Shown in pieces: positions 22,946 through 32,205 of a stretch of 64,000 bases of DNA. The notes below the pieces were generated by a model. That model searched no databases. It saw only the letters and a list, made by a program, of their open reading frames with translations, and had not been told where the DNA came from. Where the stretch lies: the NCBI RefSeq assembly GCF_047730175.1, contig NZ_CP159833.1, positions 2,108,001 to 2,172,000 of the forward strand, written 5' to 3'. The stretch is from Marifrigoribacter sp047730175. Its GTDB lineage: Bacteria > Bacteroidota > Bacteroidia > Flavobacteriales > Flavobacteriaceae. The position numbers and the translations under genes were made by a program. The stretch's first letter is position 1. Each line of letters starts with the position of its first letter.

Positions 22946-25825
22946 ATGAAAAAAAACTACTTATTTATCTTTACGTTGCTATTATTTGCAACTCAGTTTG
23001 CTTTTTCGCAAGTATCTGGAAATATTACAGATGATAGTTCGGAACCTCTATTGGGAGTCTCTGTTATTATTAAAGGAACTCAAACAGGTTCCGTTACGGA
23101 TTTTGATGGAAATTATACAATTGAAGCTTCTAATGGAGACACATTGGTGTTTTCTTATATTGGTTTTGATGCCCAAGAGATTCTAGTGTCAGGTACAGCC
23201 CACAATGTTGTAATGTCATCTGGTGTTTCGTTAGATGAAATAGTATTAGTAGGAACTAGGAATCCAGGAAGAACTGCATTAAACTCTGCAGTACCTGTTG
23301 ACGTATTAAATATGAATGAAATTGTATTGAGTTCTCCTCAAATTACAGTTACTGAAATACTTAATTATGCAGCACCTTCATTTACTTCTAATCCTCAATC
23401 TATTTCAGATGGAACAGATCATATAGCCCCAGCATCCCTTAGAGGATTAGGTCCTGATCAAGTATTAGTTCTTATTAATGGTAAAAGACGTCATAAAACG
23501 GCTTTAGTTAATGTAAATGGTACTTTTGGTAGAGGTTCTGTTGGAACAGATTTAAATACCATTCCTGTTAATTCTATTCAAAGAATAGAGATTTTACGTG
23601 ATGGTGCAGCAGCACAGTATGGTTCTGATGCTATCGCTGGTGTAATAAATATTATATTGAAAAAAGCCACGAACGAACTTTCTTTAAATATTACTACTGG
23701 AGCAAATTTTACTAGTGAAAACTATGATGACAATGTTGATGGAGAAAAAATTAACCTAGGAGCTAATTACGGTTTACCTATAGGTGAAAATGGAGGTTTC
23801 ATTAACTTAACGGGTAATTTTGACTTTAGAGGAGCAACCAATCGAATGAAAGAATGGGAAGGAGATATTTTTAATCAATACAATACGATTGAAAGATTTG
23901 CTAATAACGATGGATATGATATTAGCCAGTTATTGGATGACGATGTAGAAGATGTAATCTTTTATGGAAATGAAGCGGGTTTCAATTTAGATCCCTTTTC
24001 TACGAAAGAAGATTTACAAGGAATTTTAGGTGCAGATAATACTTCGGCAGAATTAGCAGCAAGAAACTTGCAACGAAAAGATTTTAACATGAGAGTTGGA
24101 CAATCTGAATTAAGAGGAGGACAATTTTTTGGTAATATGGAAATACCTGTTGGTGATGATTTAAAGATTTATGCATTTGGAGGTTTAGGATTTAAAAATG
24201 GAAATGCCGCTGGATTTTATAGATTGCCTAATCAATCAAGAGCATATACTCCCGCAAGGTTAAATGGTTTTTTACCTGAAATAAACTCTAGTATAAAAGA
24301 TAACTCTATTGCGATAGGGATTAAAGGTAAGATTGGCGATTGGAATGTTGATTTAAGTAACTCGACTGGAAATAATGAATTTATCTATAGAGTTTCTAAT
24401 TCATTAAATGCTTCCCTTCAAAATTCAACTCCCTTTGAAGCTGATGCAGGAGGATTTAGTTATGGAGAAAATACTTCAAATTTAGATTTCTCTAAGTTTT
24501 ATGAAAACATAATGTCTGGTTTAAATGTTGCTTTTGGAGCAGAATATCGAGTGGAAAACTATACTATTTTTGCTGGAGAAGAAGCGTCTTATGCTCAATA
24601 CAATACAGATGGAAATGTGAATGACCCAACAGATCCAGATTCAGTTATGCCGACCGATTTCTTTGGAAATTCTAGACCAGGAGGTATTCAAGTATTTCCT
24701 GGGTTTAAACCAGAAAATGAAGTTGATGCTTATAGAAATACTATCGCTGGATATGTAGATGTTGAAGCAGATTTTACTGAAAACTTTAGAGCTACTGCAG
24801 CGATACGTTATGAAAATTTTTCAGATTTTGGAGGAACATTAAACGGGAAAGTTTCTTTTCTTGCTAAAGCAGCTGAAAACTTTAATATTCGTGGTTCTGT
24901 TCAAACTGGTTTTAGAGCACCATCTTTACATCAAATTCATTTTAATTCAACCTCAACTATATTTGTTGATGGAGTGCCTAATGAAGTTGGTATTTTTCCA
25001 AACACTTCTAGAGTTGCAAGAATATTAGGAGTTGACGAGCTTAAAGAGGAAACTTCAGTTGGTTTTACTTTAGGTTTTACTGCTAAAATTCCTAGTGCAA
25101 AATTAAAAATAACGTTAGATGGTTATATGGTTAATATAGATGATAGAGTTTCGCTAAGCGGTACCTTTGCTCCACAAACCGATGATGCTGGAATCCCTAT
25201 AGATGATGCAAACGCAGAATTAGCTGGTTTATTTGCAGAAGCAAATGCAAGCAAAGCTGCTTTCTTTACAAATTCATTAAACACAGAGACAAAAGGAATT
25301 GATCTTGTTGTTGAAAATAAGATGAATATTTCTACTAATATGAAATTAGCTAACACCTTGTCATTTACATACTCTACAACTGAAGTCTCTGGTAAAAATA
25401 TTCCAGCGGCTATTGAAAATGCAGGCTTAACAGATAGTTTTTTAGATAGAACAAGTGAAATTTATATTGAATCAGCTGTACCTAGAACAAAAGGTTCTTT
25501 GACAAACAATTTGAGTATTGGAGAAAAATGGAATATCTATTTAAGAAATTCTTATTTTGGTGAAGTTGAAGAAGCTACAAACAATATAGATCCTCTAGTT
25601 GATAGAATTTACGCAGGTAAATTAATTACAGATTTAAGTTTTTCTCATAACTTAACTAATACAACGAGATTTACTGTTGGAGCTAATAATTTATTAGATG
25701 TATATCCAGATGAAGCAGATGATGCATTTAGATCTTCAGGAAGATTTGTTTATTCTAGACGTTCAACACAATTTGGTACTGGTGGAAGATTTTTATTCGC
25801 AAGAGTAAACATAACTATTCAGTAA
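22946..25825 (+). CDS. TonB-dependent outer-membrane receptor with CarboxypepD_reg-like domain
   Basis: A 959-residue outer-membrane receptor. A signal peptide (about residues 1-21, ending AFSQ) is followed by a carboxypeptidase-regulatory-like beta-sandwich ('GNITDDSSEPLLGVSVIIKG' to about residue 90). A TonB-box-like segment LDEIVLVGTR precedes the plug domain (about 115-235, with 'DGAAAQYGSDAIAGVINI'), and a 22-strand-type barrel fills the rest, ending in 'FARVNITIQ'. It imports an unknown ligand using TonB energy. It is shorter than SusC and has no SusD partner next to it, so a siderophore, cofactor or peptide is as likely as a glycan. A terminator follows. Confidence 0.92.
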   Translation: MKKNYLFIFTLLLFATQFAFSQVSGNITDDSSEPLLGVSVIIKGTQTGSVTDFDGNYTIEASNGDTLVFSYIGFDAQEILVSGTAHNVVMSSGVSLDEIVLVGTRNPGRTALNSAVPVDVLNMNEIVLSSPQITVTEILNYAAPSFTSNPQSISDGTDHIAPASLRGLGPDQVLVLINGKRRHKTALVNVNGTFGRGSVGTDLNTIPVNSIQRIEILRDGAAAQYGSDAIAGVINIILKKATNELSLNITTGANFTSENYDDNVDGEKINLGANYGLPIGENGGFINLTGNFDFRGATNRMKEWEGDIFNQYNTIERFANNDGYDISQLLDDDVEDVIFYGNEAGFNLDPFSTKEDLQGILGADNTSAELAARNLQRKDFNMRVGQSELRGGQFFGNMEIPVGDDLKIYAFGGLGFKNGNAAGFYRLPNQSRAYTPARLNGFLPEINSSIKDNSIAIGIKGKIGDWNVDLSNSTGNNEFIYRVSNSLNASLQNSTPFEADAGGFSYGENTSNLDFSKFYENIMSGLNVAFGAEYRVENYTIFAGEEASYAQYNTDGNVNDPTDPDSVMPTDFFGNSRPGGIQVFPGFKPENEVDAYRNTIAGYVDVEADFTENFRATAAIRYENFSDFGGTLNGKVSFLAKAAENFNIRGSVQTGFRAPSLHQIHFNSTSTIFVDGVPNEVGIFPNTSRVARILGVDELKEETSVGFTLGFTAKIPSAKLKITLDGYMVNIDDRVSLSGTFAPQTDDAGIPIDDANAELAGLFAEANASKAAFFTNSLNTETKGIDLVVENKMNISTNMKLANTLSFTYSTTEVSGKNIPAAIENAGLTDSFLDRTSEIYIESAVPRTKGSLTNNLSIGEKWNIYLRNSYFGEVEEATNNIDPLVDRIYAGKLITDLSFSHNLTNTTRFTVGANNLLDVYPDEADDAFRSSGRFVYSRRSTQFGTGGRFLFARVNITIQ

Positions 25826-25832
25826 GTTTTAC

Positions 25833-25870
25833 AAAAGAGGTTGTTTTTAAAATTAATGACAACCTCTTTT
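25833..25870 (+). terminator. terminator after the TonB receptor
   Basis: AAAAGAGGTTGT (25833-25844) and ACAACCTCTTTT (25859-25870) form a 12-bp stem with a 14-base loop and a trailing T run. Confidence 0.85.
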
Positions 25871-25961
25871 TTATTAATACCATTTAGTATTTAATAATAC
25901 TTTTTTAAATCTTTAACTTATTTTCTTTAATAAGTTAGAGATTTTTTAATATCTAACAATG

Positions 25962-25969
25962 TACATTTG
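25962..25969 (+). promoter_or_regulatory. -7 promoter element for pyrD
   Basis: TACATTTG matches TAnnTTTG exactly, 20 bases before the ATG at 25989. An upstream ATG at 25959 would precede the transcription start and is rejected. Confidence 0.65.
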
Positions 25970-25988
25970 CAATATAAATAATCTCTTG

Positions 25989-27014
25989 ATGTACAAATTA
26001 ATTATTCGCCCGATTCTATTTCTTAATGACCCAGAGAAAGTACATTATTTTACATTTTCTCTAATCAGGTTTTTACATAAAATAGGCTTTAGAGGCGTTT
26101 TTAGAAGTTTATATCATACTAATAACCCGAAGCTTGAAAGAGAATTATTTGGACTTAAATTTTCGAATCCTGTTGGATTAGCAGCTGGTTTTGATAAAGA
26201 TGCTAAACTGTATAAGGAACTTTCAAATTTTGGTTTTGGTTTTATTGAAATTGGAACCGTTACACCGAAACCACAACCTGGAAATCCAAAGAAGAGATTG
26301 TTTCGTTTAAAAACGGACAGCGCTATAATCAACCGTATGGGGTTTAATAATGGTGGTGTAGCAGAAGCTGTGGAACGTTTAAAATCGAACCCAGTTGGCA
26401 ATAAACATGTGCTAATTGGAGGGAATATTGGGAAGAATAAAGTAACTCCAAATGAAGAAGCTGTAAATGATTATATCATTTGTTTTGAAGCTTTGTTTGA
26501 TTATGTAGATTATTTTGTGGTAAATGTAAGTTCTCCAAATACTCCAAATTTAAGAGCGCTTCAGGATAAAGAGCCTTTAACTGATTTGTTAAAAACACTT
26601 CAGGATAAAAATAATTTAAAAGAAGATAGAAAACCAATTCTATTAAAAATTGCTCCAGACTTAAGCAATGAACAATTATTAGACATTATTGATATAGTTT
26701 CAGAAACAAAAATTGACGGTATTATTGCAACCAATACAACCATTTCGAGAGATGGTTTAGTTTCAGAAAATAAAAAAGAAATGGGAGGTTTAAGTGGTAA
26801 GCCCCTTGCAAATCGATCGACAGAAGTAATTCGGTTTTTGCATCAGGAAAGTAAAGGTGCGTTTCCTATTATTGGTGTAGGAGGAATACATTCAGCAAAA
26901 GATGCTTTAGAAAAAATAGAAGCCGGAGCAAGTTTAGTACAACTTTACACCGGCTTTATATATGAAGGGCCTCAATTAATTTCAGCAATTAATAAAGAAC
27001 TTCTTAGCGTTTAA
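25989..27014 (+). CDS. pyrD: dihydroorotate dehydrogenase (quinone), class 2
   Basis: A 341-residue flavoenzyme of pyrimidine synthesis. The N-terminal amphipathic helices (MYKLIIRPILFLNDPEKVHYF to about residue 40) that dock class 2 enzymes to the inner membrane are present. FMN-site motifs include 'NPVGLAAGFDKDA', 'FGFIEIGTVTPKPQPGNPKKRLFR', and the active-site region 'VNVSSPNTPNLR' with the catalytic serine; 'GVGGIHSAKDALEKIEAGASLVQLYTG' binds the phosphate. It passes electrons to quinone. Its 3' end overlaps the convergent spondin-domain gene by 11 bases. Confidence 0.96.
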   Translation: MYKLIIRPILFLNDPEKVHYFTFSLIRFLHKIGFRGVFRSLYHTNNPKLERELFGLKFSNPVGLAAGFDKDAKLYKELSNFGFGFIEIGTVTPKPQPGNPKKRLFRLKTDSAIINRMGFNNGGVAEAVERLKSNPVGNKHVLIGGNIGKNKVTPNEEAVNDYIICFEALFDYVDYFVVNVSSPNTPNLRALQDKEPLTDLLKTLQDKNNLKEDRKPILLKIAPDLSNEQLLDIIDIVSETKIDGIIATNTTISRDGLVSENKKEMGGLSGKPLANRSTEVIRFLHQESKGAFPIIGVGGIHSAKDALEKIEAGASLVQLYTGFIYEGPQLISAINKELLSV

Positions 27015-27930
27015 TTATTCTTTTAGTAGCATTTCTCTTTTCACTATCAATAACTTTCAATAGATAAATCCCGCTTGGTAAATTTGAAATATTTATGGAT
27101 TCTGATAGACTATTAATGTCAGTTTTTTCAAAAATATTATTCCCTAAAACAGAATATAATTGGATCGTTTCTATCCCGGTGTTGTTATTTGAGATAGTTA
27201 AATAATCATCTGCAGGATTTGGGTAGATAGAAATACTATCATTTAAATCATTCTGTTCAACTCCTAAAATTACTTCTTCAAGTGTAATTGTAATCGTTCC
27301 TATTTTTTCAGAAGAAAAAGGGAATACACCTTGTAAACTACTGATAGGTTCTTGAGGATTGGTGTCCATATTTGATGAGGAATAATCTGTTCCACTATCA
27401 GTTCCAGCATCATAAGGATATAAATCTAAGGTCATTTCATTAATCCAATCATTACCCGAATCTAATAATGAAATGCTATTTATTGCGATGATCCAATCTG
27501 GACTTGGAGCGATCATCGATACTAATGAAAGTAATGGGAATTCATTCGTGGTTGTAATCTCATCGATAGAAATAGTTCCTAAATCATTATTTAATCCAGG
27601 GCCATCTATTAATGAATACCCAGTCCCGTTACTAATTTCTGTATTTATTTCTGAAAAGAATACAGTATTACTTCCTGATTCTGCGATATTTTCAATACCA
27701 AGACTTGAAACCTCCCCCATGGCTAAAAAAGTTGTATTATCATTATGAGTAGCGCCTACCAACTTAGACCAGTGTGCATTTGAAGGGAAATTTCCATTTG
27801 GGTGAGGGTGTGAATTCTGACTCCAGTTACTTTCAAAAACAACACTATAAGTAGCCGTTGAGTTTTGTGCTTGTGTGATCCAATATGAACCACAAAAGAT
27901 TAAGCCAAGAATAATATATTTTCTCATCAT
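27004..27930 (-). CDS. secreted spondin-domain protein with T9SS sorting signal
   Basis: This 308-residue protein has a signal peptide (about residues 1-21, ending TQAQN). A spondin N-terminal domain spans about 25-215: 'FESNWSQNSHPHPNG.FPSNAHWSKLVGATH', 'SPDWIIAINSISLLDSGNDWI' and 'LDLYPYDAGTDSGTDY'. A type A type IX secretion C-terminal domain follows (about 230-308), beginning SISIYPNPADDYLTI and ending KRNATKRIIKR. It is expected to be exported by T9SS to the cell surface or medium. Spondin domains bind extracellular matrix in animals; the bacterial role is not established. Confidence 0.88.
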   Translation of the reverse strand: MMRKYIILGLIFCGSYWITQAQNSTATYSVVFESNWSQNSHPHPNGNFPSNAHWSKLVGATHNDNTTFLAMGEVSSLGIENIAESGSNTVFFSEINTEISNGTGYSLIDGPGLNNDLGTISIDEITTTNEFPLLSLVSMIAPSPDWIIAINSISLLDSGNDWINEMTLDLYPYDAGTDSGTDYSSSNMDTNPQEPISSLQGVFPFSSEKIGTITITLEEVILGVEQNDLNDSISIYPNPADDYLTISNNNTGIETIQLYSVLGNNIFEKTDINSLSESINISNLPSGIYLLKVIDSEKRNATKRIIKR

Positions 27931-27978
27931 CTTTTTTTATTGGGTCGTACTAAATTTTATTTACTTACTAAGAAAAAC

Positions 27979-27986
27979 TATTTTTG
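27979..27986 (+). promoter_or_regulatory. -7 promoter element for the LysE-type exporter
   Basis: TATTTTTG matches TAnnTTTG exactly and ends only 4 bases before the ATG at 27991, implying a leaderless or nearly leaderless message. Confidence 0.55.
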
Positions 27987-27990
27987 ACCC

Positions 27991-28605
27991 ATGTTAGAAA
28001 ACATTCTTTCTTTTTCATTAGCAACCATTGTACTTGCTTTATCGCCTGGACCAGATAATATTTATGTGTTATCTCAGTCGCTAACAAATGGTGTAAAAAG
28101 TGGTTTGGCAACTACGGCAGGTTTAATAACGGGTTGTATTTTACATACCACACTCTTAGCATTTGGCTTATCTGCCGTAATTACGGCATCTCCAGCTATA
28201 TTTTATGGAATAAAAATATTTGGAGCGGTGTATTTATTTTACTTGGCATTTAAAGTTTATAGAAGTGATTCAAAAATATCATTGGGCTCTAATGTGACTA
28301 AAAAATCGCATAAAAAGTTGTTTAGTCAGGGAGTGATCATGAATATTTTAAATCCGAAAGTAATGATCTTCTTTTTAGCATTCTTTCCAGGATTTTTATG
28401 GGATAAAGAAGGAGACACTGTGTTTCAGTTTTATGTGCTAGGTATTGTATTTATGTTTGTTTCTTTTATTGTGTTTGGTTTAATCGCTGTGCTAGCAGGA
28501 AAAATTTCAAATTATTTAAAAAGCCATAAAGCAGTAGGTTCTATTTTAAAATGGCTTCAAATTATTGTCTTTATAGGTATTGCAGTTTATATTTTAATTC
28601 CATAA
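27991..28605 (+). CDS. LysE/RhtB family amino-acid exporter
   Basis: A 204-residue inner-membrane protein with about six hydrophobic helices. The N-terminal signature 'LALSPGPDNIYVLSQSLTNGVKSGLATTAGLITGC' contains the SPGPD motif of the LysE/RhtB family, and 'GVIMNILNPKVMIFFLAFFPGFL' is the second signature. Members export lysine, threonine or homoserine and related metabolites. The substrate is unknown. It sits alone between its promoter and the next promoter at 28658. Confidence 0.92.
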   Translation: MLENILSFSLATIVLALSPGPDNIYVLSQSLTNGVKSGLATTAGLITGCILHTTLLAFGLSAVITASPAIFYGIKIFGAVYLFYLAFKVYRSDSKISLGSNVTKKSHKKLFSQGVIMNILNPKVMIFFLAFFPGFLWDKEGDTVFQFYVLGIVFMFVSFIVFGLIAVLAGKISNYLKSHKAVGSILKWLQIIVFIGIAVYILIP

Positions 28606-28657
28606 TGTACTGTTCATAAAATAGATGGTTTCAAAGCTTTAGAATTTAGATAAATAC

Positions 28658-28665
28658 TATCTTTG
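28658..28665 (+). promoter_or_regulatory. -7 promoter element for the exonuclease-FAH-Hpt-cinA run
   Basis: TATCTTTG matches TAnnTTTG exactly, 36 bases before the ATG at 28702. Confidence 0.65.
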
Positions 28666-28701
28666 TCAAGATATTAAGGACTTATTTTTCAAGAATAAAA
28701 A

Positions 28702-29475
28702 ATGGAATTAAATTTAAAAAAACCTATTTGTTTCTTCGATTTAGAAACAACAGGTATTAATGTAGCAAGTGATCGGATTGTTGAAATTTCAATTCTAAAA
28801 GTATTTCCTAACGGGAATAAGGAAAGTTTTACCTGGCGTGTAAATCCTGAAATGCCTATTCCGGCGGTAACAACAGCAATTCATGGAATCTCTGATGAAA
28901 TGGTTGCAAATGAACCAACGTTTAAAGAATTAGCGCTTAAAGTATATAATTTGATTAAGGACAGTGATCTCGGTGGTTTTAATTCTAATCGGTTTGACAT
29001 TCCTTTATTAGCAGAAGAATTATTAAGAGCTGAAATAGATTTCGATTTAAAGAAAAATTTAGCAGTGGATGTGCAAACTATTTTTCATAAAATGGAAAAG
29101 AGAACTTTAGAGGCTGCATATAAATTTTATTGTAATAAGGATCTTATAGATGCGCATAGTGCAGAAGCGGACACCTTGGCTACCTATGAAGTGTTAAAAG
29201 CACAACTAGATAGGTATGATGATCTCGAAAATGATATCTCAGTTTTATCTCAATTTAGTTCTCATAAAAACTTTGCAGATTTTGCAGGTTTTGTTGGGTA
29301 TAATAAAGAAGGAGAAGAAATTTTTAGTTTCGGAAAACATAAAGGAACAAAAGTGGAAGATATCCTAGAAAAAGAACCTGGATACTTTGGTTGGTTGCTA
29401 AATGCAGATTTCCCATTATACACTAAAAAAGTTTTAACTAGAATAAAACTTAGAAAATTAAACACCAAGTTATAG
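28702..29475 (+). CDS. DnaQ-like 3'-5' exonuclease with ExoX-like C-terminus
   Basis: A 257-residue DEDDh exonuclease. Exo I is FFDLETTGIN (D13, E15); Exo II is 'LGGFNSNRFDIPLLAEEL'; Exo III is 'AHSAEADTLATYEVL' with the catalytic histidine and aspartate. A C-terminal segment, 'FSFGKHKGTKVEDILEKEPGYFGWLLNADFP' (about residues 207-240), matches the small ExoX-like C-terminal module. It probably acts in DNA repair or proofreading; it is not the main polymerase subunit by itself. Its stop is immediately followed by the ATG of the FAH gene. Confidence 0.9.
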   Translation: MELNLKKPICFFDLETTGINVASDRIVEISILKVFPNGNKESFTWRVNPEMPIPAVTTAIHGISDEMVANEPTFKELALKVYNLIKDSDLGGFNSNRFDIPLLAEELLRAEIDFDLKKNLAVDVQTIFHKMEKRTLEAAYKFYCNKDLIDAHSAEADTLATYEVLKAQLDRYDDLENDISVLSQFSSHKNFADFAGFVGYNKEGEEIFSFGKHKGTKVEDILEKEPGYFGWLLNADFPLYTKKVLTRIKLRKLNTKL

Positions 29476-30087
29476 ATGAAGATTATTTGTGTAGGTAGAA
29501 ATTATGCTGCCCATATAGAGGAGCTCGATAATGAAAAGCCAAAAGATCCGGTTTTGTTTTTAAAATCTGATACTGCGATTTTATTAAAAAAACAACCTTT
29601 TTTCATTCCTGAATTTTCTGATGAAATTCACCATGAAGTTGAAATTTTAGTAAAGATCAATAAGATTGGGAAACATATAAATAAGAAATTTTCACATACT
29701 TACTACGACGAAATAGGATTGGGAATAGATTTTACAGCTCGAGACCTTCAAAGAGAGTTGAAGGAAAAGGGATTACCTTGGGAAAAAGCGAAGGGTTTTG
29801 ATGGTTCAGCAGTGATTAGTAACTTTATTCCAAAAAGTACGTTTACTACTTTGGAAGATTTAAATTTTAGATTAGAAAAGAACAATGAAGTAGCTCAAAA
29901 AGGAAATACAGCATTAATGTTGTGGAAAATTGATGAGTTAATCGAATATATATCAAAATATTTTACTCTTAAGATTGGAGATGTTATATTTACAGGAACA
30001 CCCGCAGGCGTTTCAAAAGTAAATCCTGATGATATTTTAAAAGGTTATATAGAGGATTTTAAAATGTTTTCAATTAAAATTAAGTAA
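29476..30087 (+). CDS. fumarylacetoacetate hydrolase (FAH) family protein
   Basis: A 203-residue single-domain FAH enzyme. It starts MKIICVGRNYAAHIEEL. Metal ligands are E54 and E56 in HHEVEILVKI and D85 in GLGIDFTARD, and 'GDVIFTGTPAGVSKV' is the C-terminal signature. Relatives act as acylpyruvate hydrolases, oxaloacetate decarboxylases or 2-keto-4-pentenoate hydratases; the substrate cannot be assigned. It is packed end to end between the exonuclease and the Hpt gene. Confidence 0.9.
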   Translation: MKIICVGRNYAAHIEELDNEKPKDPVLFLKSDTAILLKKQPFFIPEFSDEIHHEVEILVKINKIGKHINKKFSHTYYDEIGLGIDFTARDLQRELKEKGLPWEKAKGFDGSAVISNFIPKSTFTTLEDLNFRLEKNNEVAQKGNTALMLWKIDELIEYISKYFTLKIGDVIFTGTPAGVSKVNPDDILKGYIEDFKMFSIKIK

Positions 30088-30429
30088 ATGAACAAAAATT
30101 ATTCAATAGAAAGTTTAGAGGTAATAGCAGATGGTGACAAGGATTTTATGAAAATAGTTGCAAAAACTTTTTTAGAAGAAATTCCACCTGATTTAGCATC
30201 GATGGTAGAAGCTATAAATAATAATAATAAAAAACTTACCTATCAATTTGCCCATAAAATGAAACCAAATTTAGAAATGTTTGGGATCAATGTATTAAAA
30301 GATATTACCACAATTGAGTCTTGGACTAAAACGTTGAAAAGTACTATAGCAATTAGAGCAAATATTGAATATATTTCAACTATTCTTGAAAAAGTTTTTG
30401 AAGAACTTAAAGAAGATTTTTCCTTTTAA
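30088..30429 (+). CDS. histidine phosphotransfer (Hpt) domain protein
   Basis: A 113-residue helical protein with the Hpt signature YQFAHKMKPNLEMFGI; H56 is the probable phospho-accepting residue in a phosphorelay. The N-terminus 'YSIESLEVIADGDKDFMKIVAKTFLEEIPPDLASM' forms the first helices of the bundle. No response regulator or histidine kinase is adjacent, so its partners lie elsewhere. It abuts the FAH gene and its stop overlaps the cinA start (TAATG). Confidence 0.85.
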   Translation: MNKNYSIESLEVIADGDKDFMKIVAKTFLEEIPPDLASMVEAINNNNKKLTYQFAHKMKPNLEMFGINVLKDITTIESWTKTLKSTIAIRANIEYISTILEKVFEELKEDFSF

Positions 30430-31676
30430 TGTTAGCAGAATTAATTACCATTGGTGATGAGATTTTAATAGGCCAGATTACAGATACTAACTCTGTTTTT
30501 ATGGCGCAGGAGCTCAATAAAATTGGAGTTCAAGTGCATCAAATTACTTCAATACAAGATGATGAAAAACATATTTTAGACGCGCTTTCAGAAGCAGAAA
30601 AACGGGTTGATATTGTGTTAGTCACTGGAGGGCTTGGTCCAACAAAAGACGATATAACAAAACAAACTTTTTGCACCTACTTTAATGATTCTTTAATTGA
30701 AAATAAAGAAGTTTTAATTCATATTAAAGATTTATTTAAAAAATATACCAAACATTCATTATTGCCAGATAACATAAATCAAGCGCTGGTTCCTTCAAAA
30801 GCTAGAATATTAAAAAATAGTTATGGTACAGCTCCAGGGATGTGGATGGAAAAGAATAATACAGTTTTTATTTCTATGCCTGGTGTTCCATATGAAATGA
30901 AACATTTAATGAAAAGAGAAGTCTTGCCTCTTATTGCTTCGAAATTCAATTGTCCATTTATATATCACAAAACTTTGCTCACTTTTGGAATGGGTGAAAG
31001 TGAAATAGCGAAAAGAATATATGTTTGGGAAAAACAATTACCTAACACAATTAAATTAGCTTATTTACCATCTTTAGGAAGAGTTCGACTTCGACTCTCT
31101 TCAAAAGGGATAAATGAAAAAGAAGTGAAGGAAGGAGTTGATTCTCTAATGAAGCAATTGCAGAATAAACTTGAAGATATTGCAATTGGATATGAAGATG
31201 AAACTTCAATAGAAGAGCGTATTGCTATTCTACTGAATCAAAAAAAATATACTTTAAGTGTTACTGAAAGTTGTACAGGAGGAGCATTAACTGAAAAAAT
31301 TACGGCTAAAGCTGGAGCTTCAACCTTTTTTATGGGTAGTACAATTCCATATGGCACTAAATTTAAGACAAAGCTTTTAGGAGTGAAAAAAGAGACGATT
31401 CTTGCGCATAATGTTGCAAGTTATCAAGTTGCCGAAGAAATGGCAATTCAATCTAATATACTTTTTGAAACAGACTTTTCAGTCGCTACCACAGGAATTG
31501 CAGGTCCAACTATAGGAGAAGCAAAGGATGAAGTGGGGACAGTATATGTTGCTATCGCTTCACCACGAGGTGTTTATTCAGAAAAATTTAACTTTGGAAA
31601 GCCTAGAGAAAGAGTAATTGAAAAAGCAGTATTTAAAGCTTTAGAATTGCTTCTAAAAGAAATTTTAAAAAACTAA
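30429..31676 (+). CDS. cinA: CinA family nicotinamide-nucleotide amidohydrolase
   Basis: A 415-residue two-domain protein. The N-terminal MoCF-type domain (about residues 1-170) has 'AELITIGDEILIGQITDTNS' and 'LVTGGLGPTKDD'; the C-terminal CinA amidase domain (about 255-415) has 'SVTESCTGGALTEKITAKAGAS', 'VATTGIAGPTIG' and 'GTVYVAI'. CinA recycles NMN by deamidation and, through the N-terminal domain, has ADP-ribose pyrophosphatase activity in characterised members. Despite its old name it has no proven competence role here. Translation is coupled to Hpt by a one-base overlap. Confidence 0.95.
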   Translation: MLAELITIGDEILIGQITDTNSVFMAQELNKIGVQVHQITSIQDDEKHILDALSEAEKRVDIVLVTGGLGPTKDDITKQTFCTYFNDSLIENKEVLIHIKDLFKKYTKHSLLPDNINQALVPSKARILKNSYGTAPGMWMEKNNTVFISMPGVPYEMKHLMKREVLPLIASKFNCPFIYHKTLLTFGMGESEIAKRIYVWEKQLPNTIKLAYLPSLGRVRLRLSSKGINEKEVKEGVDSLMKQLQNKLEDIAIGYEDETSIEERIAILLNQKKYTLSVTESCTGGALTEKITAKAGASTFFMGSTIPYGTKFKTKLLGVKKETILAHNVASYQVAEEMAIQSNILFETDFSVATTGIAGPTIGEAKDEVGTVYVAIASPRGVYSEKFNFGKPRERVIEKAVFKALELLLKEILKN

Positions 31677-31709
31677 ATTTCTTTTGTTGGTCAAACCAAT
31701 AAATTTATT

Positions 31710-31717
31710 TAAATTTG
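31710..31717 (+). promoter_or_regulatory. -33/-7 promoter for the rpmB operon
   Basis: TAAATTTG is an exact TAnnTTTG match, 28 bases upstream of rpmB. A TTG at 31687-31689 is 20 bases upstream, matching the -33 position. The palindrome TTGGT-CAA-ACCAA overlaps the -33 region and could be an operator. Confidence 0.65.
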
Positions 31718-31745
31718 CACCCTGTTTAAAATAAAAAAAGATTTT

Positions 31746-31985
31746 ATGTCGAAAGTTTGTGAACTTACAGGAAAGAGAGCAATGTTTGGAAACAACGTGT
31801 CTCACGCGATGAATAAAACGAGAAGAAGATTTAATATAAATCTTGTAAAGAAACGTTTTTACATTCCTGAAGAAGATAAATGGATTACACTTCGTGTATC
31901 TACTTCAGTGTTAAAAACAATTAATAAAAAAGGTATTTCTGCTGTTATAAAAGAGGCTCGTGCAAACGGTCATCTTAAAAAATAA
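31746..31985 (+). CDS. rpmB: 50S ribosomal protein L28
   Basis: A 79-residue basic protein. It begins SKVCELTGKRAMFGNNVSHA and has 'NKTRRRFNINLVKKRFYIPEE', both diagnostic of bL28. It binds 23S rRNA in the large subunit. It leads the conserved rpmB-rpmG-DUF4295 run ahead of ftsY, an order shared by many Bacteroidota. Confidence 0.98.
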   Translation: MSKVCELTGKRAMFGNNVSHAMNKTRRRFNINLVKKRFYIPEEDKWITLRVSTSVLKTINKKGISAVIKEARANGHLKK

Positions 31986-32012
31986 TAGCATAAAGCATTA
32001 AAGTCTTATACA

Positions 32013-32198
32013 ATGGCAAAAAGTAAAGGAAATAGAGTTCAGGTAATTTTAGAATGTACAGAACATAAAGAGTCTGGTAAGCCTGGGACTTCACGTTATA
32101 TAACAACAAAAAATAAAAAGAACACTCCTGATAGAATGGAGATTAAGAAATTTAATCCGATTCTAAAAAGAATGACTGTTCATAAAGAGATTAAATAA
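32013..32198 (+). CDS. rpmG: 50S ribosomal protein L33
   Basis: A 61-residue bL33. It shows 'GNRVQVILECTEHKESGKPGTSRYITTKNKKNTPDRMEIKKFNP', the family signature, near its start and middle. Only one of the four zinc-ribbon cysteines is present (the C in ILECTEH), so it is the zinc-independent form. It follows rpmB by 27 bases. Confidence 0.98.
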   Translation: MAKSKGNRVQVILECTEHKESGKPGTSRYITTKNKKNTPDRMEIKKFNPILKRMTVHKEIK

Positions 32199-32205
32199 TT
32201 AACTC

